From Pseudaquabacterium terrae (GTDB lineage: Bacteria; Pseudomonadota; Gammaproteobacteria; Burkholderiales; Burkholderiaceae_C): a DNA stretch of 64,000 bases. Positions 61,255-64,000 of the stretch are shown here, in pieces. The position numbers and the translations under genes are program-made. Location: NCBI RefSeq assembly GCF_013266755.1, contig NZ_JABRWJ010000007.1, positions 248,001 through 312,000 on the forward strand, read 5' to 3'. The notes under the pieces were generated by a model that saw only the letters and a program-made list of their open reading frames with translations, did no database searches and was not told the DNA's origin. Position 1 is the first letter of the stretch. Every line of letters starts with the position of its first letter.

Positions 61255-62313
61255 ATGGCCGTCGTCCCCTATGCCCTCGCCCGCCCCTTCCTGTTCGGAC
61301 TCGACCCCGAACGTGCGCACGAGCTGACGCTCGACGCGATCGCCACGCTGCAGAACACGCCGGCGCAATGCCTGTGGTCGCAGCCGCGTGTCGACGATCC
61401 GGTCCTGCTGGCCGGTCTGCGCTTTCCGAATCGCATCGGCCTCGCCGCCGGGCTCGACAAGAACGGCCGCTGCATCGACGGGCTGGGCGCGATGGGTTTC
61501 GGCTTCATCGAGGTCGGCACCGTGACGCCGAAGGCCCAGCCGGGCAACGCCCGGCCGCGCATGTTCCGGCTGCCATCGGCCGACGCGCTGATCAACCGCC
61601 TCGGCTTCAACAACGAGGGGCTGGATGCCTTCATCGCCAACGTGCGCCGTGCGCGCAGCTTCCGCGCCGCGGGCGGCGTGCTGGGCCTGAACATCGGCAA
61701 GAACGCCAGCACGCCGATCGAGCGCGCGGTCGACGATTACCTGCTCGGCCTCGAAGGCGTGTTCCCGCACGCCGACTACGTGACCGTCAACATCTCCAGC
61801 CCGAACACGCAGAACCTGCGCGCGCTGCAGAGTGACGAAGCGCTCGATGCGCTGCTCGGCGCGCTGCAGGCACGCAAGCGCGAGCTGACGACGCTGAAGC
61901 GGCGCGAGGTGCCGATGTTCGTCAAGATCGCGCCCGACCTCGACGACGCGCAGGTCGCGTTGATCGCGGCCACCTTGCGCCGCCATGCGATCGACGGCGT
62001 GATCGCCACCAACACGACGATCGCCCGCGATGCGGTCAAGGGCCTGCCGCATGCCGACGAACGAGGCGGGCTGTCCGGCGCGCCGGTGCGCGAGGCCAGC
62101 AACCGCGTGATCGCCGGCCTGCGTGCGGCGCTCGGCGCGGCGTTTCCGATCATCGGTGTCGGCGGCGTGATGAGCGCCGCGGACGCTCAGGCCAAGCGTG
62201 CCGCCGGCGCCGACCTGGTGCAGATCTACACCGGCCTGATCTACCGCGGTCCGGCACTGGTGCCGCGTTGCGCACGCGCGCTGGCACGCGGCGCGGTGCC
62301 CCAGGCGGCGTGA
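61255..62313 (+). CDS. pyrD: Dihydroorotate dehydrogenase (quinone), class 2
   Basis: This 352-residue membrane-associated flavoprotein converts dihydroorotate to orotate. The N-terminal amphipathic helix ([20 protein letters not shown]) marks class 2. Other motifs are [36 protein letters not shown], the catalytic-Ser strand [25 protein letters not shown] and [17 protein letters not shown]. The start at ATG 61255 gives the usual N-terminus. Confidence 0.96.
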   Translation: MAVVPYALARPFLFGLDPERAHELTLDAIATLQNTPAQCLWSQPRVDDPVLLAGLRFPNRIGLAAGLDKNGRCIDGLGAMGFGFIEVGTVTPKAQPGNARPRMFRLPSADALINRLGFNNEGLDAFIANVRRARSFRAAGGVLGLNIGKNASTPIERAVDDYLLGLEGVFPHADYVTVNISSPNTQNLRALQSDEALDALLGALQARKRELTTLKRREVPMFVKIAPDLDDAQVALIAATLRRHAIDGVIATNTTIARDAVKGLPHADERGGLSGAPVREASNRVIAGLRAALGAAFPIIGVGGVMSAADAQAKRAAGADLVQIYTGLIYRGPALVPRCARALARGAVPQAA

Positions 62314-62425
62314 CATCCTGCCGCGGCGGCGCGGCGTTGCGCCGGCGCGAGCGCGCGGCGGGGCTCACGAAGCGGCCGCGGCGGCCGACAACCCCTCCAA
62401 GAACCTCGGATTCAGGGCTCCCGAC
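62314..62425. other. Intergenic spacer between pyrD and the HD-GYP-like gene
   Basis: I see no convincing promoter, terminator or small gene in these 112 nt. The frame of the next gene stays open upstream of its proposed TTG start without showing a better start codon. Confidence 0.4.
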
Positions 62426-63694
62426 TTGGACGCTAGCGCCGGCGCATTCCTGCAGACCAATCCCTTCGCGCAACTGACGATCGCCAATGCGTGCGGTGAC
62501 GTCGACGCGCCCTTGCCGGCGCCGACCGGCACCGCCAGCGTGCAGGCGCAGGCGTTGCGCGCCGCCAGCCGCTTGCACCAGCAGCAGGTGCGCGGCCAGT
62601 TGCTCAAGCCGCGCGCGGCCTGGCCGGCGATCGACGGCGGTATCGACGGCACCGCCCTACAGCTCGCGTTGGGCAAGCTGCTCGACAGCGTCGATCCGCT
62701 GGTGACGCTGATGCAGCCGGGCGCGCGCGTCCTGCGCGCGGCGGTCGCGACCCTGCGCCTGCACCCGCTCGCGCAGTGGCTGCTGACCGCGGCGGCCGAA
62801 CGCCACCCGGCCGCCTTCCAGCATGCGGTGCGGGCGATGGCGCTGGCCGGGTCGCTGGCCTGGCACGTGCGCGCGAACGGCGAGTTCCTGCAGCGCGCGA
62901 TGCTGGCCGGCCTGCTGCACGACATCGGCGAGATCTACGTCGAGCCGGCCTACCTCGGCAGCGGCCGGCAGCTCGACCTGCGCGAGTACCGCCAGCTCGC
63001 CGCGCACCCGCATGTCGGCGCGATGCTGCTCACCGACCTGACCGACTACCCCGCCGAGATCGCGCGCGCCGTGGCCGAGCACCACGAGCGGCTCGACGGC
63101 ACCGGCTACCCGTTCCAGCTGCTCGGCGGCTCGCTGTCACCGCTCGGCCAGCTGATGGCGGTGGTCGAGCTGGTGCTCGGCATCGTCGACCAGCAGCGGC
63201 CGGCGCCGGCGGCGCGCGCGAGCTTCGCATTGCGCTTCGTGCCGGGCGAGCTGTCGGGCCCGTGGACCGGACCGATCGCGCGGTGGGCCGACGGTGAGCC
63301 GCCCGCACTGCCGCCGGCGCAACCCGGGCCCGGCCCGCATGCCGAAATGGCCCAGCTCGACCAGGCGCTACAGGGCATGCAGGACATGGCCGAAACCATC
63401 AGCGCGCAGCTCGACGGCTCGTCCAAGCGCGTGGCGCAGCGCGCCGCGCATCGGCTGAACCGGTTGCGCAGCGCGTGGAATGCGATGGGGCTGTGGTCGC
63501 TGCCGGCCGACCTGGTCGAGCCGCGCGAGCGTTTCGACATCGAGCTCGCGCTGCGCGAACTGCGCTGGCGCATCAGCACCATCGGCCGAGATTGCCTGTG
63601 GCCGGAAACCGAGCTGAAAGTGCTGGCCGACGCGCGCCTGGTGCCGTTGTGGACGACGCTGGAGTCGCTGGGCCGCAGCAAGCCGGCGTCCTAA
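62426..63694 (+). CDS. HD-GYP-like domain protein
   Basis: This 422-residue soluble protein has an HD-type metal phosphohydrolase region at about residues 120-270. The HD motif is His165-Asp166 in LAGLLHDIGEIYVEP, and the second motif is HHERLDGTGYPFQLLGGSLS (His219-His220), which contains the GYP triad of HD-GYP cyclic-di-GMP phosphodiesterases. The Lys that normally follows HDIG is Glu. No receiver, PAS or transmembrane part is evident. The C-terminal 110 residues look helical. The start is uncertain: TTG 62426 is the best available, with CAGGG about 9 nt upstream. Substrate unknown; c-di-GMP is possible. The 3' end overlaps the convergent VanZ-like gene. Confidence 0.7.
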   Translation: MDASAGAFLQTNPFAQLTIANACGDVDAPLPAPTGTASVQAQALRAASRLHQQQVRGQLLKPRAAWPAIDGGIDGTALQLALGKLLDSVDPLVTLMQPGARVLRAAVATLRLHPLAQWLLTAAAERHPAAFQHAVRAMALAGSLAWHVRANGEFLQRAMLAGLLHDIGEIYVEPAYLGSGRQLDLREYRQLAAHPHVGAMLLTDLTDYPAEIARAVAEHHERLDGTGYPFQLLGGSLSPLGQLMAVVELVLGIVDQQRPAPAARASFALRFVPGELSGPWTGPIARWADGEPPALPPAQPGPGPHAEMAQLDQALQGMQDMAETISAQLDGSSKRVAQRAAHRLNRLRSAWNAMGLWSLPADLVEPRERFDIELALRELRWRISTIGRDCLWPETELKVLADARLVPLWTTLESLGRSKPAS

Positions 63695-64000
63695 CGCGCG
63701 ATGTCAGCGGGTTGGCGTGCAGCACGCGCAGCCAGCCACCACAGTGGCGGCAGCAGTGCCAACGTGATGTCCGGCGTGCGGCCCGGCAGATGGGTCTGCA
63801 GCAATTCGAGCAACAGCACCCAGCCGGCGAGCCCCAGCGCCACCGCGCCGCTGCGTCGCGCCCCGCCGCTGGCCAACAGCACCACCGCCCCGAGCCAGTA
63901 GAGGTTCCAGCACAGCGTCAGCAGGTTGCTGAGCATCGAGCCATGCAGCAGCGAGACGAAGGGCAGCCACTGGAAGCTGCGGGCGTTGTCGCCCCAATGG
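63691..64000 (-). CDS. VanZ-like membrane protein, C-terminal part
   Basis: The frame is open from the window's right edge to TAG at 63691, giving about 102 residues. It contains two or three hydrophobic helices (LTLCWNLYWLGAVVLLASGG, GLAGWVLLLELLQTHLPGRT). The motif LLELLQTHLPGRTPDITLAL matches the conserved end of VanZ-family proteins. The 5' part and start lie outside the window. Function unknown. Confidence 0.65.
   Translation of the reverse strand, partial: HWGDNARSFQWLPFVSLLHGSMLSNLLTLCWNLYWLGAVVLLASGGARRSGAVALGLAGWVLLLELLQTHLPGRTPDITLALLPPLWWLAARAARQPADIAR

Overview
The window is 64 kb of high-GC (roughly two-thirds G+C by eye), gene-dense bacterial chromosome. It reads as a betaproteobacterium of the order Burkholderiales, most like the Rubrivivax/Leptothrix/Methylibium group. 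That placement is inferred from gene order and protein character, since no rRNA gene is present. The supporting signs are an EF-P with Arg32 next to its rhamnosyltransferase EarP, the surE-pcm-nlpD-rpoS cluster, carA-carB-greA, the rlmE-ftsH-folP-glmM run divergent from yhbY, and hupB-ppiD. I see no insertion sequence, phage gene, integrase or CRISPR array. The window is almost entirely core genome with a few lineage-specific genes.

Layout. 1-5,760: a minus-strand efflux operon (membrane-fusion protein, RND pump, periplasmic binding protein, CHASE8-type sensor cut by the window edge). 5,887-9,000: rnhA and a yafS-like gene divergent from mltD, with a decayed gloB remnant between them exactly where E. 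coli keeps gloB. 9,034-13,190: dnaX-ybaB-recR, a divergent PurM-like gene and the 4.5S (SRP) RNA gene. 13,400-18,039: a small secreted protein with three tandem repeats, then two coupled signalling genes that fuse a kinase (one active-looking, one pseudokinase) to HDOD domains. 18,121-24,657: addB-addA repair nuclease, divergent trxA, and a long C-rich leader before rho. 24,658-28,024: rho, rpmE2 and a polytopic membrane protein. 28,031-34,454: glmM, folP, ftsH, rlmE, yhbY, a DUF4149 protein and greA. 34,538-41,849: carB, carA, a GlcG/HbpS-like gene, a BI-1 family protein and rlmD. 41,876-46,668: an orphan LIV-type binding protein, then rpoS, nlpD, pcm and surE. 46,794-50,953: a quinone oxidoreductase and a NarL-type two-component pair. 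51,036-57,980: tRNA-His, ppiD, tRNA-Val, hupB, pgsA, a TonB-like lipoprotein and uvrC, divergent from earP. 58,025-64,000: efp, mnmC, rpiA, pyrD, an HD-GYP-like protein and a partial VanZ-like protein.

Three things stand out. First, several genes (dnaX, the PurM-like gene, yhbY, rlmE, rlmD, earP, uvrC, pyrD) have a sigma70-like -10 hexamer ending only 6-9 nt before the ATG and no Shine-Dalgarno sequence, so many of them are probably translated from leaderless or nearly leaderless mRNAs. At the rlmE/yhbY junction one 7-bp sequence supplies the -10 for both directions. Second, the translationally coupled pseudokinase-HDOD and kinase-HDOD-GAF genes look like an uncharacterised signalling module. 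Third, gloB has decayed in place while its neighbours are intact.

All calls were made by reading the sequence and from knowledge of the families. No database search was run.
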